Positions 1 through 10,599 of a stretch of 64,000 nucleotides of DNA are shown piece by piece (within the stretch, counting starts at the first letter, position 1; each line of letters opens with the position of its first letter). Source of the stretch: Haematobia irritans (Eukaryota > Arthropoda > Insecta > Diptera > Muscidae). Below the pieces are notes generated by a model that was not told where the DNA came from, ran no database searches, and was given only the letters and a program-made list of their open reading frames with translations. The translations under genes and the position numbers were made by a program. The stretch lies in assembly GCF_050003625.1 (NCBI RefSeq), contig NC_134400.1, forward strand, positions 53,138,066 through 53,202,065, written 5' to 3'.

Positions 1-815
1 GCGGACAAAGGCACAATATAAACTTTTTTTATATAAGGATCAGAGAATTCAGTAGTATTTCTACGAATAAAGTACATAACTGAATAAGCTTTTGGAAGAA
101 TATAATTTAAGTGACAAATAAAACTTAACTTATAATCAAACAAAACACCAAGATCAAGTTTCTCATAAACATTACACAACCTCTGATTAAGAAAGCAATA
201 TCGTGAATTAATAAAATCCCTACATATGTGAAATGTAAGAAGCGAACACTTAGAAAAATTGAGGGGTAAACCATTTTTGGAGCACCACTCACACAATCTA
301 TCCAAATCATTCTGTAGTAACGCCGTATCATTTAATGAGCGAATCCGCATAAATATTTTCAAATCATCAGCATACATAAGATGCCTTACGTGCAAAAAAC
401 ATGAACTAATGTCATTCACAAATATAATGAATAACAACGGGCCTAGCACACTGCCCTGTGGTATACCAGATGAAGGACTGTACGAATCCGAATAATAACC
501 CTCACAACAGACCGAACATACCCTACCCTTTAAATATGTTCTGAACCAGTCAACCAATTCAAGACTAAAACCAACCCTGTGCAATTTATATAACAGTAAA
601 TCATGGGGAACACGATCAAATGCTTTAGAAAAATCCGTATATATTGAATCCACTTGATAACCCATTTCGAAGTTATCAATGCAAAATCTTGTAAAAATAG
701 CTAAATTGGTGGTTGTAGATCTACCAGGAACAAATCCATGCTGGGCCGGACTAATAAAAGACTTCAAAACAAAAACCAACTTATCACACATGATATGTTC
801 AAACACTTTCTTTGT
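1..815 (-). pseudogene. LINE (non-LTR retrotransposon) reverse transcriptase fragment, runs off the window
   Basis: On the reverse strand one frame stays open from about 815 to the window edge and reads as a LINE reverse transcriptase. In order it shows KVFEHIMCDKL, the QHGFVPGRSTT block, the catalytic TDFSKAFDRVPHDLL block, SGIPQGSVLGPLLF and the active-site MYADDLKIF, followed by the thumb region with DLGVLFDYKLSF. No stop is visible in the RT core, so the copy may be fairly young, but its upstream endonuclease part is missing. It abuts a mariner-type terminal repeat at 808-846, so the 5' side is truncated or cut by rearrangement. The motifs resemble CR1/Jockey-group LINEs; the clade is not settled. 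It is different from the LOA-type LINEs elsewhere in the window. Confidence 0.8.
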
Positions 816-846
816 TAGACCGGGGACTTATCAGCCAACCTGTTAC
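808..846 (+). repeat. Solo 3' terminal inverted repeat of an irritans-type mariner
   Basis: The stretch contains GACCGGGGACTTATCAGCC, which matches in reverse the GATAAGTCCCCGGTC end of the Himar1-like element at 47719. The stretch TTCTTTGTTAGAC before it also matches the 3' end of that element at 48963. No transposase lies next to it, so it is a solo end or a remnant left by deletion. Confidence 0.7.
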
Positions 847-860
847 TTGTATTCTCCTCT

Positions 861-1183
861 TCTTTGGCTCGGAATCAATACCAAAATTTTAAAGTAAAGA
901 CAAAATCTTTGGAATCGGCATGCTTTTTTTCAGTGTAAGTGTCGCCTGGTAAATCATATTTTTTACTAACATTGTGTTTCATCCCAGGGCGTTATCCGAT
1001 TGTAGAAATACAAAAAAATGTCTCCATTAAAAGTATTTGTATCTGGAAACGCAGACCTTTAGATGGCTCCCAGCAAATTTGAAGTAGTTGAGATGGTAAC
1101 ACAAATGTTTGTGTACATAGTGGTGAAGGGTATAATATAGTCGGCCCCGCCCGACTATAGACTTTACTTACTTGTTTCTTATA
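861..1183 (+). mobile_element. DINE family B 3' end fragment with adjoining short repeat
   Basis: The right end carries GTGGTGAAGGGTATAATA, the subterminal inverted repeat of family B. It is followed by the hairpin AGTCGGCCCCGCCCGACT and the terminus ACTTGTTT. The left part (861-960) is a short repeat (TTGGCTCGGAATCAAT...CAAAATCTTTGGAA) that recurs at 7983-8085, 23252-23345 and 41523-41600. The whole unit is an inverted copy of 7733-8085. Confidence 0.7.
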
Positions 1184-1293
1184 TATTGAGCATTCTTAAT
1201 GACTTTTTTCTAAGCTTCCGATCACCATCGTACATCTCATCGCTGAAGTATTAATAACCCACTTAAAAGGTTTAATAAGCAAACGCTAATATA

Positions 1294-2227
1294 AAGGGTG
1301 ATTTGTTAAGAGCTTGATAACTTTTTAAAAAAAAAAAACGCATAAAATTTGCAAAATCTCATCGGTTCTTTATTTGAAACGTTAGATTGGTCCATGACAT
1401 TTACTTTTTGAAGATAACTTCATTTAAATGTTGACCGCGGCTGCGTCTTAGGTGGTCCATTCGGAAAGTCCAATTTTGGGCAACTTTTTCGAGCATTTCG
1501 GCCGGAATAGCCCGAATTTCTTCGGAAATGTTTTCTTCCAAAGCTGGAATAGTTGCTGGCTTATTTCTGTAGACTTTAGACTTGACGTAGCCCCACAAAA
1601 AATAGTCTAAAGGCGTCAAATCGCATGATCTTGGTGGCCAACTTACCGGTCCATTTCTTGAGATGAATTGTTCTCCGAAGTTTTCCCTCAAAATGGCCAT
1701 AGAATCGCGAGCTGTGTGGCATGTAGCGCCATCTTGTTGAAACCACATGTCAACCAAGTTCAGTTCTTCCATTTTTGGCAACAAAAAGTTTGTTAGCATC
1801 GAACGATAGCGATCGCCATTCACCGTAACGTTGCGTCCAACAGCATCTTTGAAAAAATACGGTCCAATGATTCCACCAGCGTACAAACCACACCAAACAG
1901 TGCATTTTCCGAGATGCATGGGCAGTTCTTGAACGGCTTCTGGTTGCTCTTCACTCCAAATGCGGCAATTTTGCTTATTTACGTAGCCATTCAACCAGAA
2001 ATGAGCCTCATCGCTGAACAAAATTTGTCGATAAAAAAGCGGATTTTCTGCCAACTTTTCTAGGGCCCATTCACTGAAAATTCGACGTTGTGGCTCGTTA
2101 GTAAGTCTATTCATGATGAAATGTCAAAGCATACTGAGCATCTTTCTCTTTGACACCATGTCTGAAATCCCACGTGATCTGTCAAATACTAATGCATGAA
2201 AATCCTAACCTCAAAAGAATCACCCTT
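1294..2227 (-). mobile_element. DD41D (rosa-type) Tc1/mariner element, internally deleted
   Basis: A 934-bp element flanked by TA on both sides (1292-1293 and 2228-2229). Its ends begin AAGGGTGATT on both sides. It encodes a transposase on the reverse strand. A second copy lies at 22143-23075 with the same ends but a different internal deletion, so neither is autonomous. Confidence 0.85.
1401..2114 (-). pseudogene. DD41D mariner-like transposase, N-terminal deletion
   Basis: A 237-residue reading frame of a Tc1/mariner-superfamily transposase (cut-and-paste DDE/D nuclease). The first catalytic Asp is in FSDEAHFW, the second in QQDGATCH, and the third in CDLTPLDYFLWG. I count 41 residues between the second and third, which defines the DD41D (rosa) group. 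The start MNRLTNE is the true N terminus because the other copy at 22257 begins the same way. It then jumps straight to PQRRIFSEWALEKL, so roughly a third of the protein, the DNA-binding helix-turn-helix region, is missing in frame. All three catalytic residues remain. Without the DNA-binding domain it should not recognise its ends. Confidence 0.85.
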
Positions 2228-2228
2228 T

Positions 2229-2599
2229 ATCTCAAAATACCAAAATATTCCATACCTTTTTTATATTCCCTTGTTGCATACCTGCTAAAAAGATACAACA
2301 GCCCACGCCAACGCCAACTATACAACTGAAGCATGCCAAACAAAACCTGGCAAAACCCAAACATTCCTAGAACAACAAAAACACATGTGCCTTCATTGAA
2401 AACAACACTCTATACAGCCAAACAAACCATCCGCGAATAACAAACACATACACACACAAACCACTGAAAGAACAAAAATAAAAACAACCCCACGCTCAGA
2501 TATACACAACATAGTAGCACTTGCTACCATTTCTCATTATTGCATTGATCTCAATGCATGCTGTCAAACCCAAACAAAATTCAAGTAACATCATTATTA
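2229..2599. other. Unassigned AT-rich sequence
   Basis: Lies between the DD41D element and a MITE. It contains C/A-rich tracts (around 2440-2460, ACACACA) but no frame, hairpin or repeat that I recognise. Confidence 0.4.
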
Positions 2600-3330
2600 C
2601 CCCAGCAAAAAAAATTGGAAGTTCTTCCAAAGGCACAACTTTAAAAGCACTTCCAGAAGATGCACTCCCAATGATGTTCTTTATTTTAACTACCCATGAA
2701 GTTCTTTTAATTCAATTTTTTATAACTTAGTTTTTTCATACTTTTAATGGGTAATTTTAACTTTTTTTGTTTCAAATATGTTAAATTCATAAAATGATAC
2801 AAATCATTTAAATTTTGTCGAAAAAAATGCTAAATCCAATCTAAAACAAGTATATACGGCCGCAAGTTCGGCCAGGCCGAATCTTATTTACCCACCACCA
2901 TGGATTGCGTAGAAACTTCTACGAAAGACTGTCATCCACAATCGAATTACTTGGTTTGTGGTATCTTAAAACTTCTTAACATCGTTTTCTAAATTGTGAT
3001 TTAGTCCATACATGGTATATATTAGACAAAAAAGTTATGTATAGTTAAGTCTACAAATAATTACGAATCGATATGGACTTTTTGTACGCAGAGAGCCAGA
3101 ATTGAAATATGGGGGTCGCTTATATGGGGGCTATATACAATTATGAACTTGATATGGACCAATTTTTGTGTGATTGGGGATCGATTTGTCTGAGGGCCAT
3201 ATATAACTATAGACCGATATGGACCTATTTAGGCATGGTTGTTAACGACCATATACTAGCACAATGTACCAAATTTCAACTCACTCGGATGAAATTTGCT
3301 CCTCCAAAAGGTTCCAAAACCAAATCTCGG

Positions 3331-4400
3331 GATCGGTTTATATGGGGCTATGTACGATTATGGAGTGATATGGACCACTTTTGGCATGGTTGTTAAATAT
3401 CATATACTACCACCACGTACCAAATTTCAAGCAGATCGGATGAATTTTGCTTCTCCAAAAGGCACCGGAGGTCAAATCTGGGGATCGGTTAATATGGAAG
3501 CTATATATAATTATGGACTGATAGGAACCAATTCCTGCATGGTTGTTGGATACCATATACTAACATCACGTACCAAATTTCAACCGAATGGGAAGAATTT
3601 TGCTCTTCCAAGGGGCTCTGGCGGTCAAATCTGGGGATCGGTTTATGTGGGGCCTATACATAATTATGGACCGATATCGACCAATTTTTGCATGGGAGTT
3701 TGAGGCCATATATTAACACCACGTACCAAATTTCAACTGAATCAGATGAATTTTGGTCTTCCAAGAGGTTCCGGAGGTCAAATCTGGTGATCGGTTTATA
3801 TGGGGGCTATATATAATTATGAACCGATGTGGACCAATTTTTGCATGGTTGTTAGAGACCATATACTAACACCATGTACCAAATTTCAGCCGGATCGGAT
3901 GAAATTTGCTTCTCTTAGAGGCCTCTCAAGCCAAATCGGGGGATCGGTTTATATGGGGGCTATATATAATTATGGACCGATGTGGACCAATTTTTGCATG
4001 GTTGTTAGAGACCATATACTGACACCATCTACCAAATTTCAGCCGGATCGGATGAAATTTGCTTCTCTTAGGGGCCTCGCAAGCCAAATCGGGGGATCGG
4101 TTTATATGGGGGCTATATATAATTATGGACCGATGTGGACCAATTTTTGCATGGTTGTTGGACACCATATACTAACACCATGTACCAAATTTCAGCCGGA
4201 GCGGATAAAATTTGCTTCTCTTAGGGGCCTCGCAAGCCAAATCGGGGGATCGGTTTATATGGGGGCTATATATAATTATGGACTGATGTGGACCAATTTT
4301 TGCATGGTTGTTAGAGACCATATACTAACACCATGTACCAAATTTCAGCCGGATCGGATGAAATTTACTTCTCTTAGAGGCCTCGCAAGCCAAATTTTGG
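3331..4400. repeat. Tandem array of about seven 153-bp units in DINE A
   Basis: The marker GATCGGTTTATATGGGG recurs at about 3331, 3482, 3636, 3789, 3942, 4095 and 4248. The last spacings are exactly 153 bp. Because 153 is 51 codons, the forward frame stays open over 294 residues (3800-4684), with the repeating peptide MGAIYNYGPMWTNF. I treat this frame as a by-product, not a gene. Confidence 0.85.
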
Positions 4401-4541
4401 GGTCCGTTTATATGGGGGCTATACGTAAAAGTGGACCGATATGGCCCATTTGCAATACCATCCGACCTACATCAATAACAACTACTTGTGCCAAGTTTCA
4501 AGCCGATAGCTTGTTTCGTTCGGAAGTTAGCGTGATTTCAA

Positions 4542-4590
4542 CAGACGGACGGACGGACGGACGGACGGACGGACGGACGGACGGACGGAC
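4542..4590. repeat. GGAC tetranucleotide microsatellite
   Basis: About eleven GGAC units at the conserved microsatellite site of the DINE A core. Copies at 16096, 39865, 41309, 56097 and 61303 are much shorter. Confidence 0.9.
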
Positions 4591-5037
4591 ATGCTCAGAT
4601 CGACTCAGAATTTCACCACGACCCAGAATATATATACTTTATGGGGTCTTAGAGCAATATTTCGATGTGTTACAAACGGAATGACAAAGTTAATATACCC
4701 CCCATCCTATGGTGGTGGGTATAAAAATTGTGAATTTTTGAAAATATTTGAGGTCAAACGTTTCCGACAGGCACTAAAATCCATTAAAAATTATAAAAAA
4801 TTATAAAAATTATTTATTTGACAAAATATCACAGAATTTTTCAATTTACATCCAAAACATTGAATTCGGATCACACCTAAAGAAGTGATGCAAATTCAGT
4901 GCAACGCTGTTGAAATGGAGAACTTCCGTCCTATGACAAGCCCATGTTAAATTCATCGCTTCTGCGTCAATTTTGCACCACTTCCGGATCCAAAAAGAAC
5001 ATTTCCATTACTTTTTTGCCGACACTTTTTTTCTGGG

Positions 5038-5668
5038 TACATTAATCACATTCCACTTTGCCGAGAATGATCTCTGTACTACCCATTAGTTCATGGTATC
5101 TGATGACAATTTATTTTAAGAACAATATTCGTAAAGACACATAAGTTTAAGAACGATGCACTATGGCGCCCCTAATTTTTTGGCCAAAAATCAAAATTCA
5201 AAATTTATTACTGTCATACGATAATAAATACTTTCAGATGTAAGAAAATATAGTTTGTTAAAATATGTTATACGCAAAAAACCCGCTATTCGACAGGGCT
5301 GACAACATGTGCATTTTTCTGCATTTTAACTATAGCACGTGTTGTGATTTTTAACATATCAAGAACATTTTTCAAAGTAAAGTGAAAATATATTACACAT
5401 ATTTATAATATGGAAATGAAAGATGATGGTAAGTACTTTAATTATCAAAAAACAAAATGTGAAAATGTTAATGTGATATGAAATAATAGTACTATCATAT
5501 AATCTCAAATTTAAAAAATCAAACATTTTCGTAAAATTAAATGGAATAAAACCAAAAAATTCCACCATATTCCACCTTGGCTTTAAAACAGACATCTCAC
5601 GTTTTAAATTCCGATTGTATCGTCTGCTTTTATCTGCTTTTTGAAGAATAAATGCGTTTTCATTTTAG
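5038..5668. other. Unassigned sequence upstream of a dubious exon
   Basis: AT-rich, with no clear repeat match. A short ATG frame at 5410 runs into a GTAAGT donor-like site at 5429, but its phase does not fit the open stretch at 5669. I see no convincing gene. Confidence 0.35.
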
Positions 5669-5869
5669 GCTCTTTTTGTTTCAAAATTTGATTACTTTTT
5701 TAACCATATTGCTAAAAACTATGGAGATCTTAGCATTTCAGCGGAATATATTAAATATGTTAAAATAAAAGAACGAAGTTATTGTGTAAAATTGGATCAA
5801 AAGTGGCAAAAAGTAGGCAGGCAAATCGACAGATTTAATTTACACAATAATGCGTGGCTTCAGGGATAA
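5669..5869 (+). CDS. Possible terminal exon or coding remnant, unknown product
   Basis: After a plausible acceptor (CATTTTAG ending at 5668), 66 codons are open to a TAA at 5867-5869. The peptide begins ALFVSKFDYFFNHIAKNYGD and ends HNNAWLQG. It is rich in Lys, Tyr and Asn, has no transmembrane stretch, and matches no family I can name. It has the look of a real exon because the frame begins right at the acceptor and uses mixed residues. However, the upstream candidate exon (5410-5428) is in the wrong phase and would give an early stop. It could be a remnant of a transposase or host gene cut by the mariner inserted at 5913. Low confidence. Confidence 0.2.
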   Translation, partial: ALFVSKFDYFFNHIAKNYGDLSISAEYIKYVKIKERSYCVKLDQKWQKVGRQIDRFNLHNNAWLQG

Positions 5870-5912
5870 CTTTTGTTCAAACCTCGCCAAATCGCATAAA
5901 AATTGGGATGTC

Positions 5913-6720
5913 TACGAGGGCAGTTCGGAACTTTTTAGCCTAGCACAAATAGCGCGGTATAAACAGAAAAAAATTAAGTGTTTTGGAAACTTCCATCTAT
6001 GTTAAATTTTGTTTCGATCTGTTTTTTTACAATGGAAAAATTAGAAATGCGTGCTTTCATTAAATATTTGCATAAGAAAGGTTTATCGGGACAAGAAATT
6101 CATAATGATACGGTGAATGTGTTAGGTGAAAGTGCTCCTTCATATGCAACAGTAAAAAATTGGGTTGCTGAATCTATACGTGGTCGTACAAGCATTGAAG
6201 ATGAACCACGTAGTGGACGTCCAAAAACAGAAACAACAACAGAAATTGTAGCCAAAATGCAAGATATGGTATTAAATGATCGACGAATAAATGTGCGTGA
6301 AATTGCTAATATCATGGGTATCTCAAATGATCGAGTCCATTTAATTTTGCATGAAGAACTACAGATGAAAAAGCTGTCTGCCGCATTTGTTAACAGTCGA
6401 TCAAAAACGCATAAAAATGAACATTTCTCAAGCTTGTTTGGATCGTTTTAAGCGAAATAAAATGGATTTTAAGCGTCGTTTCATAACTGTTGATGAGACA
6501 TGGATCCACTACTATACTCCAGAGACAAAATAACAATCCAAACAATGGACTGAAGCTGGAGGAAGTGCCCCAAAGAAGGCAAAAACAATTCAATCGGCTG
6601 GTAAGGTTATGGCAACGGTTTTTTGGGACTTCAAAGGTATTTTATTGATTGACTAACTGCAAAAAGGTAAAACAATAAATTCAGAGTACTATTGCAACCT
6701 TTTGGATCAATTAAAATCAT
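5913..6720 (+). mobile_element. Mariner element (DD34D), 3'-truncated
   Basis: The left end is TACGAGGGCAGTTCGGAA, matching both ends of the second copy (25574-28697). The right half is lost: mariner sequence stops near 6720 and DINE B units follow directly. Confidence 0.8.
6032..6720 (+). pseudogene. Mariner transposase pseudogene
   Basis: The frame starts MEKLEMRAFIKYLHKKG at the conserved mariner N terminus, then shows the first helix-turn-helix and the linker motif RSGRPKTETTTE. After KKLSA an 11-bp deletion (compared with the copy near 28015) shifts the frame. Past the shift the sequence still encodes RFITVDETWIHYYTPETK with the first catalytic Asp, but there is a stop right after it (TAA near 6530) and another in the VFWDFKG region. 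The second and third catalytic Asp are absent because the element is truncated. Non-functional. Confidence 0.85.
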
Positions 6721-6721
6721 C

Positions 6722-7350
6722 GAAATCGGTTCAGAAAATAATCGAAATCGGTTCAGATTTAGATATAGCTCCCATATATATGTATAGCCCGATTTTCCCA
6801 AATTTGGCCATAGAACCCTTATTTATTAACCGATCTTACTCAAGTTTGGCTAGATCCAGTCCTCTATAGTACTAAATATATGTGCAAAATTTCATCGAAA
6901 ACGGTTCAGATGTAGATATAGCTCCCATATATATATGGCCCGATTTTGAAAAATTCGCCCCTAATAACCTTATGTTTGACCATACGCCTCATTTCTTAAC
7001 TGATCTCAAATCTTGCACAAGGTAACCTTTCGTGGTATTAATAAAACCCGCAAAGTATTATGCAAATTGGTTCAGATTTAGATATAGCTTACATATATAT
7101 CCATCGCTTTATTTTCCAAAATTTGGCCATAGTACTCTTATTTATTAAACAATGTTACTCAAATTTAAAATTTTGATGTACTATCCGATCGTATTTAGAC
7201 GCACTTGTAGCTCTTACATACGAATATTGCTCGATTTTTACAAATTTGGATTTATTACCCACATTAATTGACCGATTTTCTCTTTTTTAATAATGGTCTC
7301 AATATTAGTGGCATACTAACTCCGTAGGTGCAATATCAACACAGCCAGTG
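6722..7350 (+). mobile_element. DINE family B internal tandem fragment
   Basis: Repeated ATCGGTTCAGATTTAGATAT and GCTCCCATATATAT blocks mark degenerate family B units. Neither terminus is present. Confidence 0.65.
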
Positions 7351-7732
7351 ATGCTAGAAGTAGGGGAAATTCCTTATATGTAGGATTTTCCAATATTTAG
7401 CGTCTTGTAGGGATATAGGGCCACAATGTAGGCGCATTTTCACTCAACACAATTTGTAATAATTTGTACATTTTGGTGGCTCTAGAGGAGGAAATTAGAA
7501 GCCGGCAAGGCTTGATCTTTAACAATGTGTGTTAACAACAGTTACCACTCGTGGCAAACAAAATCTAACAAAATTTTAAGATTACCACAAATCTACCAAA
7601 ACAAATATTTCTATAGAAATTTTTGTCAAAACTTTATTCCTGTAGAAAATTTTGTCAACATTTTACTTCTAGAGAAAATAGATTTCGATTTGCATCTACA
7701 TAAGTGTAGTAACAAACCGAAATCTAAAAACA
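7351..7732. repeat. Minisatellite remnant and unassigned sequence
   Basis: 7590-7685 carries several degenerate copies of the 29-bp unit (TTTCTATAGAAATTTTTGTC). The remainder is unassigned. Confidence 0.5.
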
Positions 7733-8085
7733 AGTAAGTAAAGACTAAAGTCGGTCGTGGCCGACTATATTATACCCTTCACCACTATGTAAACAAACAT
7801 TTGTGTTACCATCTCAACTACTTCAAATTTGCTGGGAGCTATATAAAGGTTTGCGTTTCCAGATACAAATATTTTTAATGGAGAAAATTTTTTGTATTTC
7901 TACAATCTCTAGAATTAAAATTTAAATCGGATAACGCCCTGGGATGAAACACAATGTTAGTAAAAAAATATGATTTACCAGGCGATACTTACACTGAAAA
8001 AAAAGCATGCCCGGTTCCAAAGATTTTGTCTTTACTTTAACAATTGTGGTATTGATTCCGAGCCAAAGAAGAGGAGAATACGAGT
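7733..8085 (-). mobile_element. DINE family B 3' end fragment
   Basis: An inverted counterpart of 861-1183. It has the terminus ACAAGTAAGTAAAG, the hairpin AGTCGG/CCGACT (7749-7766) and the subterminal repeat ATACCCTTCACCACTA, followed by the same short repeat with GGTTCCAAAGATTTTGTC. Confidence 0.7.
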
Positions 8086-8371
8086 AAGTATACTTTTAAG
8101 ACACTATTTTCTTTTCAATTTAGGTTTTGTGTACTTGCTTCTAGGAAGCAAGTTTTAATTTTTCGTTTTTTCAGCTTTTTTTCTTCATAATGCATCAAAG
8201 TCCCTTAAAAAAAGTTAACGACAACTTTATTTCCCAAATTCAGACTCAACTCCCAGTAGAAGTTTTGTTATGTTTCAAGTAAAAAACGTCTTTAAAATAA
8301 AGTGTTGAAAAACGTGTCCTATTTTTGAACGATTTTTCGCTTTGTAGTCAAGATGCAAAAAGACAACAAAT
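8086..8371. other. Unassigned sequence left of a piggyBac-like element
   Basis: No frame or repeat recognised. It forms the target flank of the TTAA insertion at 8372. Confidence 0.35.
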
Positions 8372-8375
8372 TTAA

Positions 8376-9667
8376 CCCTGCTACTATGTTAGAAAAAACT
8401 TACAGATTTTATGTTGGGGTCATATCATGACCCACACTTAATTTTTAAAATAAAATGAAATGTGTATCTAATTAAAAGGTTTTTTATAGTTTGTGATCAT
8501 CGGAATAGGTTGTTGTTACTGGAATTTTCTGTCGTTGAGACGAACATACCGTTTATTTTGCCAGTTATGCTTTTATTGGAAGTTTTTCTTTAATGAAAAA
8601 CTTTACACTTTTTAATTTACTCGCGCCTTTTTGTTGTAAAAAAGTTGTATGTAGGTGGTAATGGGAGCTACCGTGGCGCAATGGTTAGCATGCCCGTTTT
8701 ACAAAGGGTCATGGGTTCAACCCCAGTTTCGACCAAACACCAAAGTATTTTTTCAGCGGGTGGAATAATATATCTTCTGCTGGTGACATTTCTGAAATTC
8801 AAAGCTTCTCTATGTGGTTTCACCGAAATGTGGAACCACGTGCAGATTTGGATTCATCGTCCCAAATAAGTATAAAAACAATATTCAGTTCTTCATCAAC
8901 AGAACCATAAAAAAAACTAACTTATTACATACAAACATTCACCCATTAGAAAATGTAATTTTTATACGGAAATCGCGATTTATATCAATTCAGTAAATCG
9001 TGAACAATATTAAAAGTCGTGCACCGATTGTAATGAAATAAAGCTCATTTTATTCGAAATATATTAAACTAACTATTTCTGAACCAAGACTGTGATTTTC
9101 GACCCATTTTTATTTTGTAGGAATTTTTAAAGAACAATTTTTTTTTGTTAAAAATTTCAATTTTTTTCAAAACTTGAACGATATCTCTAAAACTACTTAG
9201 AAAATTGAAAAGCAATGTAAAGACGGCTTAAAGATAATATTCTTTGGGATTTTCGGTTTGTTTTTATTTAAAATGGTGAACCGTTTTCAAATTTTTCCAA
9301 TATATGTAGTGAAGTGCCTTAATTATGAAAATAACGGTATATCTCGAAAAGTCAAACTGATGGATAAAAACCAAGTGTATATTTGGATTCAGCGACCTCA
9401 AATTACTAAAATTTGCTATAAATTTCAAATCAACACAAAAAAGTTCGTGTTTGTTCCCCTGTGTAATATATGGGGTCATAAAATGACCCCAAGCCAAGAA
9501 TAAAAAGCCCTACGAACATAAAATTTTAACAAACCCAATTGAATTCAGTACATTTCACCAATTCATGCACTGAGTAGTAAGATCTTTTAATTATATTCCA
9601 CCACAAAGAAATGGGGTAATAATAAATTCGATTTGGGTCATCAAATGACCCCAACATAATAGCAGGG
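8376..9667. mobile_element. Non-autonomous piggyBac-like element with TTAA target duplications
   Basis: It is flanked by TTAA at 8372-8375 and 9668-9671. The ends are inverted: CCCTGCTACTATGTT on the left and AACATAATAGCAGGG on the right. Subterminal palindromes lie near both ends: GGGTCATATCATGACCC on the left, GGGTCATAAAATGACCCC near 9474 and GGGTCATCAAATGACCCC near 9633. TTAA duplication with CCCT ends is the piggyBac hallmark. No transposase motif was found; the 81-codon frame at 9258 has no family features. A SINE fragment lies inside. Confidence 0.75.
8663..8860 (+). mobile_element. tRNA-derived SINE, 3'-truncated
   Basis: It begins GGGAGCTACCGTGGCGCAA with an A-box-like TGGCGCAATGGTTAG and a B-box-like GGGTTCAACCCC. 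A body follows that matches the full copy at 47328-47668 (CAGCGGGTGGA, GCTGGTGACATTTCTGA, CAAAGCTTCTCTA). The LINE-shared tail is missing. It is inserted in the piggyBac-like element. Confidence 0.8.
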
Positions 9668-9789
9668 TTAAAGACAATTTCATTAATTTTAAAGATTTTT
9701 TCTGAATTATTAAAGTCAAGTTGACCTTACCCCATAAAATTTTTCTTTCATGTTATGATACCCATTTTTAAGGCAAATCACTTAATTAT

Positions 9790-9953
9790 AAGGACAATAC
9801 GACTTCACTGAAAAGTTTATCGACTTTTGGACAAGGAAATAAACTTTATATTAGAGAAATGCGTCTTCTATGCTAAGTAAAATTCGCATTCGTAATTTAA
9901 GGACATGAAATCTTTGGCCTCACGACAATATTTTTGTCAGTGCAGTGGCGATT
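9790..9953 (-). mobile_element. Short MITE (family E)
   Basis: An inverted copy of 63326-63470. It shares GACATGAAATCTTTGGCC, TCACGACAATA and the AGAGAAATGCGTCTTCTAT block. One end reads CACTGACAAAAATATTGTCG. Non-coding. Confidence 0.6.
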
Positions 9954-10599
9954 TTACAAGGATATTGGTTAGATCTCGCCAAGATATGTGGTCAAATGTG
10001 GGTTGTGATATATTATTTGGTCAAGTCGGGCGACTTGGAGCCTTATTTAAAACTCAACCGTTCTGTTGAACTCCGTTCAACAAACCTTTTTATTTTTAAA
10101 AATTTAACATGAATTGAATTGAAATGAATTACGATTAACAGAATTACCTTATATTTATAAGAAAGTTTTAGATACAAATTGAATTCTTTTGTCAAAGTAT
10201 GGTCACTCTAATGCTTTTCCTATTACATAGGAAAAGCTTTCACTCAATTTATTTGTTAATAATTATTTGTCCTTCTCTAAATGAATTTACATTGTACTAA
10301 ATCATTATGTCTGCCATTGTTGTAAATATTAACTTCACTCGTGTTGAAACCCCTCTACTGGTAAGAAGCTGCTGTTCGGAATAAATTCCTATTGGACAAT
10401 TTAAACTGAAAACCTGCTTTTTCTCTGTTTCATTTTTTTTTTTCAATTTATACTGTTCTGGGAGCAAACAAATTAACAAATACAGTCCATTCCAGCCTGA
10501 GCCGTCTCGGAACTGTACACGTTCTGTGGAAATTCTGGCAATACAGTGCTTAGGATATGTCTAAGATATGGGGAAATCATCACAGAATTTTGTATAAAG
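9954..10599. other. Unassigned sequence
   Basis: AT-rich, without convincing frames or repeats. Short poly-A/T tracts occur near 10430. Confidence 0.35.

Larger units (their letters stand above)
2845..4726 (-). mobile_element. DINE-1/mini-me-like element, family A, with 153-bp tandem array
   Basis: Read on the reverse strand, it starts with ATACCCACCACCATAGGATG. It then has the mini-me type core (GTCC repeat near 4542-4590, then TGAGTCGATCTGAGC), tandem units, a second subterminal repeat (2892-2906), the hairpin TTCGGCCAGGCCGAA (2867-2881) and the terminus ACTTG. This order matches non-autonomous Helentron-type elements (DINE-1/HINE). It sits inside the family C MITE. Confidence 0.75.
2600..5037. 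mobile_element. TA-flanked MITE (family C), split by a DINE A insertion
   Basis: The left part (2600-2844) begins CCCCAGCAAAAAAAA and the right part (4727-5037) ends TTTTTTTCTGGG, each next to a TA. The uninterrupted copy at 49002-49586 joins the same two halves. The gap at 2845-4726 is therefore a later DINE insertion. Other copies are at 11672-13168 (split by a DD37E element) and 60190-60640. It has no coding capacity. Confidence 0.7.

Noticed and set aside
3800..4684. 294-codon open frame with repeated MGAIYNYGPMWTNF peptide
   Set aside because: It is produced by 153-bp tandem units of a DINE element. The same peptides recur in degraded copies, and the frame ends in the microsatellite and terminal region.
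9258..9503. 81-codon frame inside the piggyBac-like element as a transposase remnant
   Set aside because: None of the piggyBac catalytic Asp motifs is visible and the frame ends in the subterminal palindrome.
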